NCBI RefSeq assembly: GCF_022549775.1
Contig: NZ_JAKZGP010000006.1
Location: 48,938-112,937 of the forward strand
From: Belliella filtrata
GTDB lineage: Bacteria > Bacteroidota > Bacteroidia > Cytophagales > Cyclobacteriaceae
Direction: 5' to 3'
Length of the DNA: 64,000 nucleotides
The position numbers and the translations under genes were made by a program. Positions 16,231-25,859 of the stretch are shown here, piece by piece. Positions within the stretch are counted from its first letter, which is position 1, and each line of letters opens with the position of its first letter. The notes under the pieces are model-generated. The model was given only the letters and a program-made list of their open reading frames with translations, ran no database searches and was not told where the DNA came from.

Positions 16231-18987
16231 TTAGGATTCCCTTTTACCAAAACTTCTCAAATTGTAAGTAAGACTCAACATCACAAATCTGGTCAATACG
16301 TTGGTTCTCTGATCTTCTATAAATACATCAGTCACCTGTCTGGTTATACTTGTGTTTTGATTCAGTAAGTCAAACACGGTGAGTTTTGCCTCTAACTTCT
16401 CTTTGCTACCAAATCTATATCCCAAGTCTGCATTCATCAGTACGACCGTGCGATCAAATCCTTCGCCAAGCCCTTGAAAAATCATGTGATTTACATTTGA
16501 ACTTACAAAGAATCCACCCAATGGTTGCCAATAGAAATCAAGTCTGGTGTTTTGAGTATAAAAATTGTTGTCGAGAGATGTTTGAATTGTACTTTGGACT
16601 GTATTGAAGCTTCCTTCCGTAGATAGATTGAAATCCAATCTCTCACTGATATTACTACTTATCCCTAATCCTGGAGCAACTGCAAGGTTTCTGTTGATGT
16701 TCAATTGATCATTGATTACCCCTGGTCTATTGGTGTAGTTCACACGAGTACTGATGTTTAAGTTACTTTTTATGGCAGCGATAGGAAACCCATAAGACAC
16801 ATAAGACCTTGCATCCCAATATCCATCGAGATTGACAGGCTTATTGAATTGGCCACCTTGTCTCAAAAGGACATTACCCTCTAGTAGCGTATCAGCTGCT
16901 GCAACAAATGTAGAGTTCCCTAAATAATTATTCCTTCTGGACCCGGAAACAAACATGAAGAATGATCTTGATGTCTCGGTATTGATATTCCTAATTCTTG
17001 CAAAAATTCTATGCTCATATTCTTGAACCAAATTAGCGTTACCAGTGGAAACTTGAATAGGGTTTCTATTATCAATAACCTCTTGAAGCTGCCTAATGGA
17101 GGGTGCGTCAGTTCTTGTTCTATAATCTAACCTGATGTTGGTTTTTTCAGAAGCATTGTAATTGATTACCGCTCTAGGAATTACATTTCGAAATGTCCGT
17201 TGTGTATTTTCAAATCCTGGAAAAATTCTATCACTATCAAGATTTGACACTTCATAATCTACAGAGGTAAAGATTCTGAATTTCTCATTGTTGAATCGAT
17301 AACCTATACCACTTTGCTGTTGCAAATAGGAGTTTTCAAATGTATTGGACAATGCGGAGTCTAGCTCAAAGATCGTAGACTCTGCCAATCGCTGGCGTAC
17401 TTCCTGTCGGGTATCTCCCAGATCATTTCCAATCCTATATTGAAGTCTCAATTGAGATTTCTCTGAAAGAGGTTCGTTGTAGTCGAAGCTGATTCGGTAA
17501 TTGAAATTATTAGAATTGAATGTAGTATTTTGAATCAAGCTGTCAACAGCTGCAGTTTCAAAGTCCGTGTTGACAGAAGTCAAATTGGAAATTCTTTCAT
17601 TTGAGTTCAATCTTGTGGTGGCACTTGTCGAAAGTATCCTTCCTGGCTTGTTGAACTTGAATCTATAAGTGAAATCATTATCAAAACTAAACCATTGATT
17701 GGATCCCACTGTGACATTATCTATTTCATTTATGGGACTATTCGGGTCTAAAAGGTTTTGAGCGACGGTGGAATTTGTAAATTCCCTCATTTGCGTATTG
17801 AATCGAGGTCTCCAGATGATGGCATGCTTATCAGTGATATCATAATCAAGTCTTAAATCAAGTCTGTGTCGCTGGCTATGACTTACATCGTTTGTTTCTT
17901 GATTGTACAATTGGAGGCTATCACTAGGTAAGATATAAGCCCTTGATGAAACACGGTTTAGCGTGTTTCTATTATCATTGAAAAAATATGAACCCGTGAT
18001 TTTAGCCTTACCATTGTCAAACTTATCGGAGAAATTGAAGCCCGCTGCATTGGTAACTGTAATCCCAGGTCTTTCCCATGTCTGAAGAGGATTCCCTCCC
18101 CTGCCCCCACCACCAGCTTGACCAGCAGCATCACCAAAAGCACCTTCAAGATCGTCTGATGAGAAGTTTTGCTGATTGATATTGTTAGTAAGTCCAAGTA
18201 CAGTAGTTCTTTGTGATCCTTTAAAAAAGTTAAGCGCGGCACTTCCTAAGTAGTTATTGTCCGTTCCATACCCAGCTGATACCCTTCCAAACATGCCAGA
18301 TTTCACTTCCTTCTTGGTAATGATATTGATAGTCTTGGTCGTATTTCCATCATCAAAACCAGTCAAAACCGCCTGATCACTTCTTTGATCTAAGAACTCA
18401 ATTTTGTCAATGATCTCCACAGGCAAATTGGCCATGGCCATTGCAGGATTATCTCCAAAAAATGGCTCACCATCCACAAGCACCCTACCAACTACTTCCC
18501 CTTGCACTTCTATCGTACCACCTCTCATCACTACTCCAGGCATTTTTCTAATCAGTTCATCCGCATTGGCTTGAGGTCTGGTCTTGAAAGCATTGGCATT
18601 GAAAGCCACTGTATCTCCTTTGACCTCTCCTGTAAGTACTTGAGCCCTGATTTCAAAAGTTTCTAGCAACTGACCGTCTTCAGAAATCTCTATATCTCCA
18701 ACACTATTGTTTTCAATCTTCTCAATTTCAATTATATTAGTGCTGTAGCCAACAAATGATATTTCAATTTTGAATGTTCTAGCAGTTGGTTTTTGAAAAG
18801 AAAACTTACCGTTTCCATCAGTAAATGTGGATTGGAGTGTTTCTCCATTTATCGTTTTGATAAAAACATAAGCTCCTGGAAGTGTTTCTTTACTTTCTTG
18901 ATCAAGCACTCTTCCTGATATAGATTGAGCATAAAGACTTGCGGAACACACCAGTGTAAAGGCAAAAAGAATAGCTGATCTTAGCAT
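16231..18987 (-). CDS. TonB-dependent-receptor-like outer-membrane beta-barrel protein
   Basis: About 918 aa from the ATG at 18987, which gives a clean signal peptide (MLRSAILFAFTLVCSASLYA, then Q). An upstream in-frame TTG at 19014 is possible but less likely. A carboxypeptidase-like regulatory domain covers about residues 21-110 (SISGRVLDQESKETLPGAYVF), a plug-like region about 130-215 (ADELIRKMPGVVMRGGTIEV, VLVDGEPFFGDNPAMAMANLP), and a large barrel with a Gly-rich loop at about 295 ends in VMLSLTYNLRSFG. This is the outer-membrane beta-barrel family (PF14905-like) that lacks a SusD partner. The transported substrate is unknown. It has its own promoter region of about 270 bases. Confidence 0.85.
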   Translation of the reverse strand: MLRSAILFAFTLVCSASLYAQSISGRVLDQESKETLPGAYVFIKTINGETLQSTFTDGNGKFSFQKPTARTFKIEISFVGYSTNIIEIEKIENNSVGDIEISEDGQLLETFEIRAQVLTGEVKGDTVAFNANAFKTRPQANADELIRKMPGVVMRGGTIEVQGEVVGRVLVDGEPFFGDNPAMAMANLPVEIIDKIEFLDQRSDQAVLTGFDDGNTTKTINIITKKEVKSGMFGRVSAGYGTDNNYLGSAALNFFKGSQRTTVLGLTNNINQQNFSSDDLEGAFGDAAGQAGGGGRGGNPLQTWERPGITVTNAAGFNFSDKFDNGKAKITGSYFFNDNRNTLNRVSSRAYILPSDSLQLYNQETNDVSHSQRHRLDLRLDYDITDKHAIIWRPRFNTQMREFTNSTVAQNLLDPNSPINEIDNVTVGSNQWFSFDNDFTYRFKFNKPGRILSTSATTRLNSNERISNLTSVNTDFETAAVDSLIQNTTFNSNNFNYRISFDYNEPLSEKSQLRLQYRIGNDLGDTRQEVRQRLAESTIFELDSALSNTFENSYLQQQSGIGYRFNNEKFRIFTSVDYEVSNLDSDRIFPGFENTQRTFRNVIPRAVINYNASEKTNIRLDYRTRTDAPSIRQLQEVIDNRNPIQVSTGNANLVQEYEHRIFARIRNINTETSRSFFMFVSGSRRNNYLGNSTFVAAADTLLEGNVLLRQGGQFNKPVNLDGYWDARSYVSYGFPIAAIKSNLNISTRVNYTNRPGVINDQLNINRNLAVAPGLGISSNISERLDFNLSTEGSFNTVQSTIQTSLDNNFYTQNTRLDFYWQPLGGFFVSSNVNHMIFQGLGEGFDRTVVLMNADLGYRFGSKEKLEAKLTVFDLLNQNTSITRQVTDVFIEDQRTNVLTRFVMLSLTYNLRSFGKRES

Positions 18988-19257
18988 TATTCTAGAAAAT
19001 TTTAATAGGTTCAAGGTTAATTGCAGTAGTATTATTCAACTCCCAAAATTAAATCTAGATCAAGCCCAATTCAAACCACTGATCAAATATCAAGCTTCGA
19101 TGACTAGGAATATTTTACAGGGATGAAAGGATAGATGAGTGGTTTAAAAAGCCTTTAAATTTGAAGAATTGTCATTTTGTGAGTTTTAAATTATCCGAAT
19201 AAAAAGTATAAATTTACCGATTATAACAAGACCTATTTTCTACTAAAAAACACAATC

Positions 19258-19734
19258 ATGAAAATTCAACTAAACACATGTGGATTACTCTTAATCCTAA
19301 CAATTTTTGTATTTACAGCCTGCCAGCAATCCAAACACTCAGAGGTGATTGTAGTAGATGATGAAGTGTTTGAAGATGAAGACTTAAGTGATGAGTTTAT
19401 TGATCATCATAATGCTCTGAACTCCTTGGACTATATGGGAATCTATAGTGGTATGCTACCTTGTGCAGATTGTGAAGGAATCGAGACTACAATAGAATTA
19501 GAAAGTGGTAACTCTTATGTAAAAAAGACCATCTACTTAGGGAAAAAAGATCAACAAATATTTGAAAGTAGTGGGACTTTCTCTTGGCTAGAAGACGGAA
19601 ACACCATAATCCTTGAAGGTGAAGACGAGCCAAACAAATATCTCGTGGGAGAAAACGTACTTTTTCACCTAGATATGGAAGGAAAAAGAATCACTGGAGA
19701 TTTGGCAGACAAGTATCGTTTGGTCAAAGAGTAG
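19258..19734 (+). CDS. NlpE-like copper-resistance-domain lipoprotein
   Basis: 158 aa. The lipobox cysteine is Cys22 (VFTAC). An acidic linker (EVFEDEDLSDEF) is followed by the NlpE N-terminal domain from about residue 60: YSGMLPCADCEGIETTIELE, the GKKDQQIFESSGTFSWLEDG stretch and the final DKYRLVKE. The CxxC (CADC) is the signature of NlpE proteins, which sense envelope or copper stress in enterobacteria. The C-terminal OB-fold domain of E. coli NlpE is absent, as in most Bacteroidota homologues. No Cpx-type partner lies nearby, so the signalling role is not established here. Confidence 0.85.
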   Translation: MKIQLNTCGLLLILTIFVFTACQQSKHSEVIVVDDEVFEDEDLSDEFIDHHNALNSLDYMGIYSGMLPCADCEGIETTIELESGNSYVKKTIYLGKKDQQIFESSGTFSWLEDGNTIILEGEDEPNKYLVGENVLFHLDMEGKRITGDLADKYRLVKE

Positions 19735-19866
19735 AAGAATAGGTTTGAGACTAGTTTTATTTAGGCCATTTGAAAAAATTAAAACATACTCAAAATGGAT
19801 AGAATCTTATAGTTCAACTACAATCTTATTTCATTATTGTAATTCCCTTAAACATCAATTTTAACC

Positions 19867-20505
19867 TCAAAAAAACCTCTTCGGCTTATAGAGTAAATTC
19901 ACTTTAGCTGTATCGTATGAAGTTTGTTCTGTGGAAGAAGCTGGTGTTTGATATCCATTCCCTAACTCTCTGAATACCTGAAGCAAACCTCCTCCACTTG
20001 TATTGAAAATATTGACTCCTCCCGAACCGTCAGGAATCACTCTGCTCATAAACTCTTGGTATGCGCCACCCGGAAGGCTAGGTATGTAGCGAAAGCTTGC
20101 CTTCATGATCGAAGTGTTCTTCATCAGGCTCATCTCCAATCTAGACTTATACACTGGAGTGGACAATACCTGTCGTTTGAGTTCATCTTCCGTAGGAAAA
20201 GGCCTGACTTCTATCATATCCAACTCACTTTCTTTTGGAATCAGTCTAACTTCTTTAGGCAAACCACCTATACTAATCTCCATTTGCTTGAATTCGTAGC
20301 TAACATGACTAAATGTAATCTTTGCTTGGTCTGTTACTTTCAAAGAAAATTCACCTTTTTCATTAGAGACATCTTGGCCATTTGCATAGTAAATATGAAC
20401 GCCCTCTATTGGAAGGCCTGTAACATGATCAAGTACCTTTCCTGTCCAGACTTTTTCCTCTTGCAATGGGATGAAACAAAGGATAGCTAGTATAACATTC
20501 AACAT
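19867..20505 (-). CDS. Exported carboxypeptidase-like regulatory (CNA-B-like) domain protein
   Basis: About 212 aa from the ATG at 20505. A GTG 42 bases upstream also opens the frame, but the ATG gives a proper signal peptide (MLNVILAILCFIPLQ). Residues about 18-90 form a carboxypeptidase D regulatory-like beta-sandwich (VWTGKVLDHVTGLPIEGVHIYY, GEFSLKVTDQAKITFSHVSYE). The remainder (EVRPFPTEDELKRQVLSTP onward) matches no known domain by eye and there is no barrel. Proteins like this are common in Bacteroidota, with unknown function. It is a single-gene unit. Confidence 0.7.
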   Translation of the reverse strand: MLNVILAILCFIPLQEEKVWTGKVLDHVTGLPIEGVHIYYANGQDVSNEKGEFSLKVTDQAKITFSHVSYEFKQMEISIGGLPKEVRLIPKESELDMIEVRPFPTEDELKRQVLSTPVYKSRLEMSLMKNTSIMKASFRYIPSLPGGAYQEFMSRVIPDGSGGVNIFNTSGGGLLQVFRELGNGYQTPASSTEQTSYDTAKVNLLYKPKRFF

Positions 20506-20659
20506 ATATCTGACTTTATTGCTGAATGAATATCCCTTAAAAGACACTGTCTATCAATATTTTTAAATCATTATTAACTTTTAATAAGAAATAAATACCT
20601 GATTTTAGGTTTCTTAATAATCATTGAGAAAAATTTAACATTTATCAAAAAACCCTTCT

Positions 20660-21592
20660 TTAAAAAAGTTCAAAATCTCCAATACTGTATTTCCATTGAT
20701 CTTTCAATTTAGACAACTGATTTTGGTCAAAATTGAGCGGCTTTAGAGTCAATTTTGGGCCAAAAGGGATTCTGAAAAAATTTCCGAGCTTTCGAATATC
20801 AAGCGCATCTAAAGTCAAAGAACAACTCGTAAAATGAACTGATTTTTGAATTTGCTTCAATTTCTTTTTCAATAAAGCTTTATCAATAGTTCCTTCATCT
20901 CCAAATACTAAAAATTCTACGATTCTCATTTCTCGAAGTCTTTTTGATGCCTTGAATCTATAAATCAACACATAGTTTTTTTCATCTGTAATTAATTCAT
21001 ACCGAAAAAGAGGATTATTTGCATACCTCCACATGATATAAGCAAATGAATATAATGTCCTGACCCCAACTTTTGAATTGCTAAAGTCAATATACTTGAG
21101 TTTCTCCCATTTTTCATCTGAAATGGCGGTGCTTTTTTGAGTTTTTGTAGGAAAAAAATGATTCCATTGAATCGCTAAATTTACCCTCCCAATATTCCTC
21201 CAACCAAGTTTAAGGTATCCAGGAAGACTTTTTTTGTTTGGCGTGTTGAAAATGAAGTGAAACCCATCCTCTTCCGCCTTTGAAGCAAGCTGTTTGGTCA
21301 ATTTACTAAAAACCCCTAGTCCTTGCATCTCTGGCAATACCGCTGTATCTACCGCTCTCAAAGCTTCTATACGTTTAGAATCTTCAAGCCAGGTCCATCT
21401 CAAGAATGCACGTACACCTATGAGCCTCCCTTCAAATTCGGCCACCAAAACCAAAGACTTCCCAAAAGGATTTTGCTCGTGCTTCCACTTCCACAAAGCC
21501 GCAGACTTAGGAATCAACCCTTCCCCTAAGCTCGATTTAAGTAATGCTACGATTTGTGGGATATCACGCTCTTGAGCTTCTCTGAAAATCAT
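20660..21592 (-). CDS. GNAT-family N-acetyltransferase
   Basis: 310 aa. The N-terminal half is a GNAT domain: IFREAQERDIPQIVALLKSSLG, LVLVAEFEGRLIGVRAFLRW, and the acetyl-CoA stretch AVDTAVLPEMQGLGVFSKLTKQLASKAEEDG, with GFHFIFNTPNKKSLPGYLKLGW. The C-terminal 150 residues are a second, degenerate half that this long subfamily usually carries. The substrate is unknown; homologues often sit in cell-surface polysaccharide clusters, but no such cluster is present here. It starts 27 bases past the stop of the upstream GH10-like gene, so the two may form a transcription unit. Confidence 0.8.
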   Translation of the reverse strand: MIFREAQERDIPQIVALLKSSLGEGLIPKSAALWKWKHEQNPFGKSLVLVAEFEGRLIGVRAFLRWTWLEDSKRIEALRAVDTAVLPEMQGLGVFSKLTKQLASKAEEDGFHFIFNTPNKKSLPGYLKLGWRNIGRVNLAIQWNHFFPTKTQKSTAISDEKWEKLKYIDFSNSKVGVRTLYSFAYIMWRYANNPLFRYELITDEKNYVLIYRFKASKRLREMRIVEFLVFGDEGTIDKALLKKKLKQIQKSVHFTSCSLTLDALDIRKLGNFFRIPFGPKLTLKPLNFDQNQLSKLKDQWKYSIGDFELF

Positions 21593-21619
21593 GTTGACTT
21601 GGTGCTATTTGATCATATA

Positions 21620-23287
21620 CTAAGGTAAAGATTTGATTTCAAAAACTTGCCCTTTGGATTCATTTCCATACCTATCTACAAAAGTAAGTACCACAAACTT
21701 GTACAGGAGGTCTTGGCCTGCAACAGGTATTACATTTCCATTTCTTTCACTGAGTTGAATTTTTTTAACCTGATGTAGAGCTGGTTGATTGATCAATTGA
21801 TCTAGACCATTTGCAGCATAGAGATTTACATAAACAAAGGAAGGATCAATACCCTTTTCAAAGAAAAATTGATAGCCTTCTTGAAACTTTATCAACTCTC
21901 CCAAACTTGGTTTTGCCAAAACACTATTGGGCTGAAGTAGCGTTGCAGGCGTGATTACCTTCGAAGGATATGCTTTAGCTTTCAAAAGTTGGGCTACATC
22001 TTTATTTTTCACATAAAGAGACGTGGCCGAATAAAAAGCATTGCCTGAAATTCCCCTGACCTTTTTAGCATAATCCACCTGATCCAAAATCTCTTGAGGA
22101 TTATTCCATGCAACATCAGCATTATCTCTGATTTTGTAAGGTCCATTTCCTACATAGATCTTCGTTTTACCCGCATGATTTGCCCACCAATTGACCAACT
22201 CTCTATGAGATGCTAAATTGTAATCCATAGACCAATAAAGCTGAGGAATCAAATAATCCAGCCAACCATTCCTAATCCATGTCAGAGGATCTGCAAAAAG
22301 TTCATCATAGTTTGTTACACCAGCTCGTGTATTTGATCCATTTGGATCAGAACTTTTGTTTCTCCAAACACCGAATGGACTAACTCCAAATTGCACCCAA
22401 GGCTTCTCGCCTTTTATTGTAGTGTACACTTCCTTGATCAAGGCATTTACATTATCCCTTCGCCAATCATCGATACGTTGATTAGGCTGTGCATATTTCT
22501 TATACGATTCAGTATCATTGAAAACTTCTTTATCGATTCTATACGGATAGAAATAATCATCAAAATGTATAGCGTCTATATCATAGTTCTGAACTACTTC
22601 TTTGATTACATTCACCAAATGCCGGCGTACTTCTGGCAAACCGGGATTGTAATAATACTTTGGACCATATTTAATCATCCACTCTGGATGCTTTTTGAAA
22701 TCATGATCAGCACTCAACTGATCGGTCTTTAAGTCAAATGTAGCTCGATAAGGATTCATCCAGGCATGAAACTCCATCCCCCGCTGATGAGCCTGCACAA
22801 TAATCCATGATAATGGGTCTTCTGTTGTCGATGGCTTTTTGCCTTGCTGTCCAGTAAGGTACTTCGACCAAGGCGCATACCTTGAAGGATAGAATGCATC
22901 ACCCGCAGTCCTAACCTGCACGATCACAGCATTGAAATTCATCGATTCGTAATAATCAAGCATGGCTATAAAATCCATTTTTTGCTTTTCCCAGCTATCT
23001 GTACCAGCCTTTGGCCAGTCAATATTTGCAACGGTAGCTATCCAAACGCCTCTAAACTCTCTATCTCTCGGTTTTAAGTTAATCTCATAAGTATCATAGA
23101 ATCTAGAATTTACTACTTTTTCGGGCAGACTGATCTGAGGATTGGTATTTGGGGCACCAACTGTCTTAGGTGGCTGTGTAGTAGGTGTTGGAGTTTTAGA
23201 GGATTTACATGATTGCACTAGGACAATTAGGACTATAGCAAAAGTTAGCCATCTGAAATTATAGAGATTTATTTTCAAGTTGATCAA
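21620..23287 (-). CDS. GH10-like (GHL10, YngK/DUF187 family) lipoprotein
   Basis: 555 aa. The signal peptide ends in lipobox VQSC, so it is a lipoprotein. Residues about 75-390 form the TIM-barrel domain: EFRGVWIATVANIDWPKAG, LDYYESMNFNAVIVQVRTAGDAFYPS, MEFHAWMNPYR, DIDAIHFDDYFYPY and LDYLIPQLYWSMD. About 470-555 is a fibronectin III-like tail. This is the family annotated as glycosyl hydrolase-like 10, proposed to act on peptidoglycan or exopolysaccharide. No ATG precedes the signal peptide: the frame opens with TTG at 23287, and a second TTG at 23278 would give MKINLYNF, so the start is uncertain by three codons. Confidence 0.88.
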   Translation of the reverse strand: MINLKINLYNFRWLTFAIVLIVLVQSCKSSKTPTPTTQPPKTVGAPNTNPQISLPEKVVNSRFYDTYEINLKPRDREFRGVWIATVANIDWPKAGTDSWEKQKMDFIAMLDYYESMNFNAVIVQVRTAGDAFYPSRYAPWSKYLTGQQGKKPSTTEDPLSWIIVQAHQRGMEFHAWMNPYRATFDLKTDQLSADHDFKKHPEWMIKYGPKYYYNPGLPEVRRHLVNVIKEVVQNYDIDAIHFDDYFYPYRIDKEVFNDTESYKKYAQPNQRIDDWRRDNVNALIKEVYTTIKGEKPWVQFGVSPFGVWRNKSSDPNGSNTRAGVTNYDELFADPLTWIRNGWLDYLIPQLYWSMDYNLASHRELVNWWANHAGKTKIYVGNGPYKIRDNADVAWNNPQEILDQVDYAKKVRGISGNAFYSATSLYVKNKDVAQLLKAKAYPSKVITPATLLQPNSVLAKPSLGELIKFQEGYQFFFEKGIDPSFVYVNLYAANGLDQLINQPALHQVKKIQLSERNGNVIPVAGQDLLYKFVVLTFVDRYGNESKGQVFEIKSLP

Positions 23288-23516
23288 ATATAAATTAAGA
23301 ATTCAATATACGCATTGGCACACATGAGCAAAATATCGTCCAAATACCACGCAAGTAAAAAACTAGATCGAAAACTAACAAGAAAACTCAAATACATATT
23401 TAAAAACTTAACATTTGATGGTAAAAGCTGTTAGATATTTAGGAAATTTTGGATGATTGCCTCAACATTTTCCAAATGATTCGTAAATTAAAGCTTTAAC
23501 AAATAATTTAATTTTT

Positions 23517-24935
23517 ATGAGTAAAGAACAAAAATACAGTTTATTCAATGATGTATGTGGCTTTGTAGATGATGCAGCAAAACACATGAATCTCAACCCT
23601 GGATTGATAGAGCAGATCAAGCAGTGTAACAGTATCTACAAATTCAATTTCCCACTTAGACATGAAGATGGAACCTACGAAACATTGACTGGTTATAGGG
23701 TTCAGCATTCGCACCATAAACTCCCTGTAAAAGGTGGTATCAGGTACAGTGAGCATGTCAACGAAGATGAAGTCAAAGGACTTGCTGCTTTGATGACTTA
23801 TAAGTGTGCATTGGTAAATGTTCCTTTTGGAGGAGCAAAAGGTGGAGTAAGGATTGATCCTCTGAAATACAATGAGAATCAACTGGAGAAAATTACAAGA
23901 AGATACACTTCGGAATTGATCAAGAAAAAATTCATTGGTCCAGCTATAGATGTTCCAGCACCTGACTACGGTACAAGTGCAAGAGAAATGGCATGGATAG
24001 TAGACACCTATGAAGCATTCAATCCCGAACTTATCAATGCTAAAGGCTGTGTTACAGGTAAGCCACTATCTCAACACGGGATTGATGGCAGAACAGAAGC
24101 CACAGGTCAAGGTGTGTTCTTTGGAGTCCGAGAAGCTGTACAAGTGGAAGAAGACATGCAATTGCTTGGTCTTTCTGTAGGCATGAAAGGAAAAACTGTA
24201 ATCATCCAAGGCTTGGGTAACGTAGGATTCTATTCTGCAAAATACATTCAAGAAGCTGGTGCAAAGATTGTAGGAGTTGCTGAATGGAATGGTGGTATCT
24301 ATGATCCAGATGGGGTAGATATTGAAGCACTTAAGTCTTACCAGTTAAAAAACAAAGGTTTCAAAGGCTACACCAAAGGTGAGTTCATTAAGAACAGCTT
24401 GGAAATGCTGACTTATGAATGTGATATTTTGGTTCCGGCAGCATTGGAAAATCAAATCACTAAAGAAAATGCAAAAAACATCAAGGCTAAGATAATAGCT
24501 GAAGCTGCAAATGGCCCGGTGACACAAGAAGCTGAAAAAATACTTCTCGAAAATGGTGTATTGGTGATTCCAGACATGTACCTCAATGCAGGTGGGGTGA
24601 CTGTTTCCTACTTCGAGTGGCTTAAAAATCTTTCGCGTGTTTCTTTTGGAAAGCTTGAGAAGAGGTACGATATGGAGAAGTATGATAAATTATTGAAAAC
24701 TATAGAAAATGCTACTGGTGAAAGATTCACAGACCAAGAAAAAGACCTCTTGATCAAAGGAGCTTCTGAAAGAGATCTAGTACTTTCTGGACTTGAAGAA
24801 ACCATGGTGGAAGCATATCATGCAATGAACAAAACCCGAAAAGACAAAAATATCCAAAGTTTGAGAACTGCGGCATTTATTCTTGCCATAGAAAGAATAG
24901 CTGTGAGTTATATGGATTTGGGAATTTTCCCTTAA
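23517..24935 (+). CDS. gdhA: Glutamate dehydrogenase (Glu/Leu/Phe/Val dehydrogenase family)
   Basis: 472 aa. The substrate domain has PVKGGIRYSEHVNEDEVKGLAALMTYKCALVNVPFGGAKGG, split over about residues 61-101, with the catalytic and binding lysines of the family. The Rossmann domain follows, with VIIQGLGNVGFYSAKYIQEAGAK (about 225-248). It interconverts glutamate with 2-oxoglutarate and ammonia. The sequence is closer to the NAD-type GDHs (GudB/RocG-like) than to the E. coli NADP enzyme, so a catabolic role is inferred. It is a single-gene unit ending at a hairpin terminator 33 bases downstream. Confidence 0.9.
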   Translation: MSKEQKYSLFNDVCGFVDDAAKHMNLNPGLIEQIKQCNSIYKFNFPLRHEDGTYETLTGYRVQHSHHKLPVKGGIRYSEHVNEDEVKGLAALMTYKCALVNVPFGGAKGGVRIDPLKYNENQLEKITRRYTSELIKKKFIGPAIDVPAPDYGTSAREMAWIVDTYEAFNPELINAKGCVTGKPLSQHGIDGRTEATGQGVFFGVREAVQVEEDMQLLGLSVGMKGKTVIIQGLGNVGFYSAKYIQEAGAKIVGVAEWNGGIYDPDGVDIEALKSYQLKNKGFKGYTKGEFIKNSLEMLTYECDILVPAALENQITKENAKNIKAKIIAEAANGPVTQEAEKILLENGVLVIPDMYLNAGGVTVSYFEWLKNLSRVSFGKLEKRYDMEKYDKLLKTIENATGERFTDQEKDLLIKGASERDLVLSGLEETMVEAYHAMNKTRKDKNIQSLRTAAFILAIERIAVSYMDLGIFP

Positions 24936-24940
24936 GACTC

Positions 24941-25020
24941 ACATAAGCTTTATCATTTTCAAAAAAAGAGGTTCACGGGAGCCTTTTTTTATTACAAAAT
25001 CTAAGAGCATAGTATTCTAA
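24941..25020 (+). repeat. Direct repeat copy 1, containing the gdhA terminator
   Basis: It contains the hairpin AGGTTC-acgg-GAGCCT (24969-24984) followed by seven T, a Rho-independent terminator for gdhA. The whole segment, including flanking words ACATA, GCTTT, AAAAAGAGG, TCAC, GGAGCCT and ATTACAAAATC, recurs in the same order at 25585-25670. The two copies bracket the ATPase remnant. Confidence 0.65.
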
Positions 25021-25239
25021 GCAATAATCAATTGAAAAACAATAGATTAAAAATATATTTTCTCAAATAAGGAGGCTGGGAAATGGATGAATAACTGTGT
25101 TTTTTGTGTTCCTCTGCAATAAATTAATCTTGTTTTAGTAATTGCTACACCATTGACTTAAAGTCAAGCCATAAAATTCAAATTATTGATTTGTTCTCAA
25201 ATCAATTTTATATTGTTTTTGATTTACAATCAAATCATA

Positions 25240-25562
25240 ATGCATGGAAGAGCTAATAAAATACCAAGGGAATTAATAAAACATTCTAAAGCAGCTCTCA
25301 TAGATATTTATACGAAGATTTGCTTGTAAAGGAAAGATTTCTGGGGATAAAGGGTCTAAGAGGTGTGGTCAAAACCATTTTATTGCTACAATTTTTGAAG
25401 CAAATTACAGGAGGGGTAGAAAAAGGGCTATATGTGACAGCTGAACGTCCTTAATTTTATAACCAGATCAAAAATGTAGAAAACTCATTTTTGGCTTTAG
25501 ATGACCTAGAGTTTGGAATTGGAAATAAAATACCCTTATGGTTATTTGGTTTTTTGTATTAA
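25240..25562 (+). pseudogene. Decayed AAA+ ATPase (COG1373/DUF4143-like) remnant
   Basis: An ATG at 25240 opens MHGRANKIPREL then SKAALIDIYTKICL and stops at 25327. In the next frame, from 25332, the sequence reads ERFLGIKGLRGVVKT, ILLLQFLKQ, then EKGLYVTAERP, an in-frame stop at 25452, and FYNQIKNVENSF. This order (IY-start helix, G-x-R-G-V-G-K-T P-loop, LLLQ-LK helix, LYV-A strand, FYN) is that of ATP-binding proteins of the COG1373 group. The P-loop has Val where Gly is needed, the frame is shifted once and interrupted once, and everything after the first quarter of the family is gone. It is dead. Recognition is from memory of the family, so a BLASTX is the decisive test. Confidence 0.55.
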
Positions 25563-25584
25563 ATAGGCCTTTCAGAATAACACA

Positions 25585-25670
25585 ACATATGCTTTGAACC
25601 ATCACACAAAAAGAGGCTCACTAATGGAGCCTCTTTTTTCATTACAAAATCAAAGGATTGTAGTACTTAT
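25585..25670 (+). repeat. Direct repeat copy 2, with duplicated terminator
   Basis: It carries the hairpin AGAGGCTC/GAGCCTCT (25612-25634) with a six-T run, and shares ordered blocks with the segment downstream of gdhA. No intact gene ends here, so this terminator now serves only the ATPase remnant. Confidence 0.6.
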
Positions 25671-25732
25671 CAATACTAGTTCGATTCAAATTAATTTCTT
25701 TTGAAAGGCGTTCGATAGAATTAAGTTATCAT

Positions 25733-25859
25733 CTAAAATCCGCAAGAGAAGGCTGTAATCGATTGATTTATCGTAATACAAGACCTTCCAAGTTTCACTC
25801 GATTTCTTCTAACAACTGATTGTTAGTCAATAAAAACCTGAAAGGTCTGCGGATTTTAG
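25733..25859 (-). mobile_element. 127-bp MITE-like palindromic element, copy A
   Basis: The ends are inverted repeats: CTAAAATCCGCA at 25733-25744 and its exact complement at 25848-25859. Directly outside lie identical 7-bp repeats TTATCAT (25726-25732 and 25860-25866), the pattern of a target-site duplication. Inside is a nested stem (GACCTTTCAGGTTT against AAACTTGGAAGGTC, 12 of 14 pairing, minus strand) and an inner hairpin CTAACAA-tcag-TTGTTAG. It aligns without gaps to the copy at 51568-51694. It carries no open frame. It begins 59 bases after the stop of the pyrophosphatase gene and has the same orientation as that gene. Confidence 0.72.
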
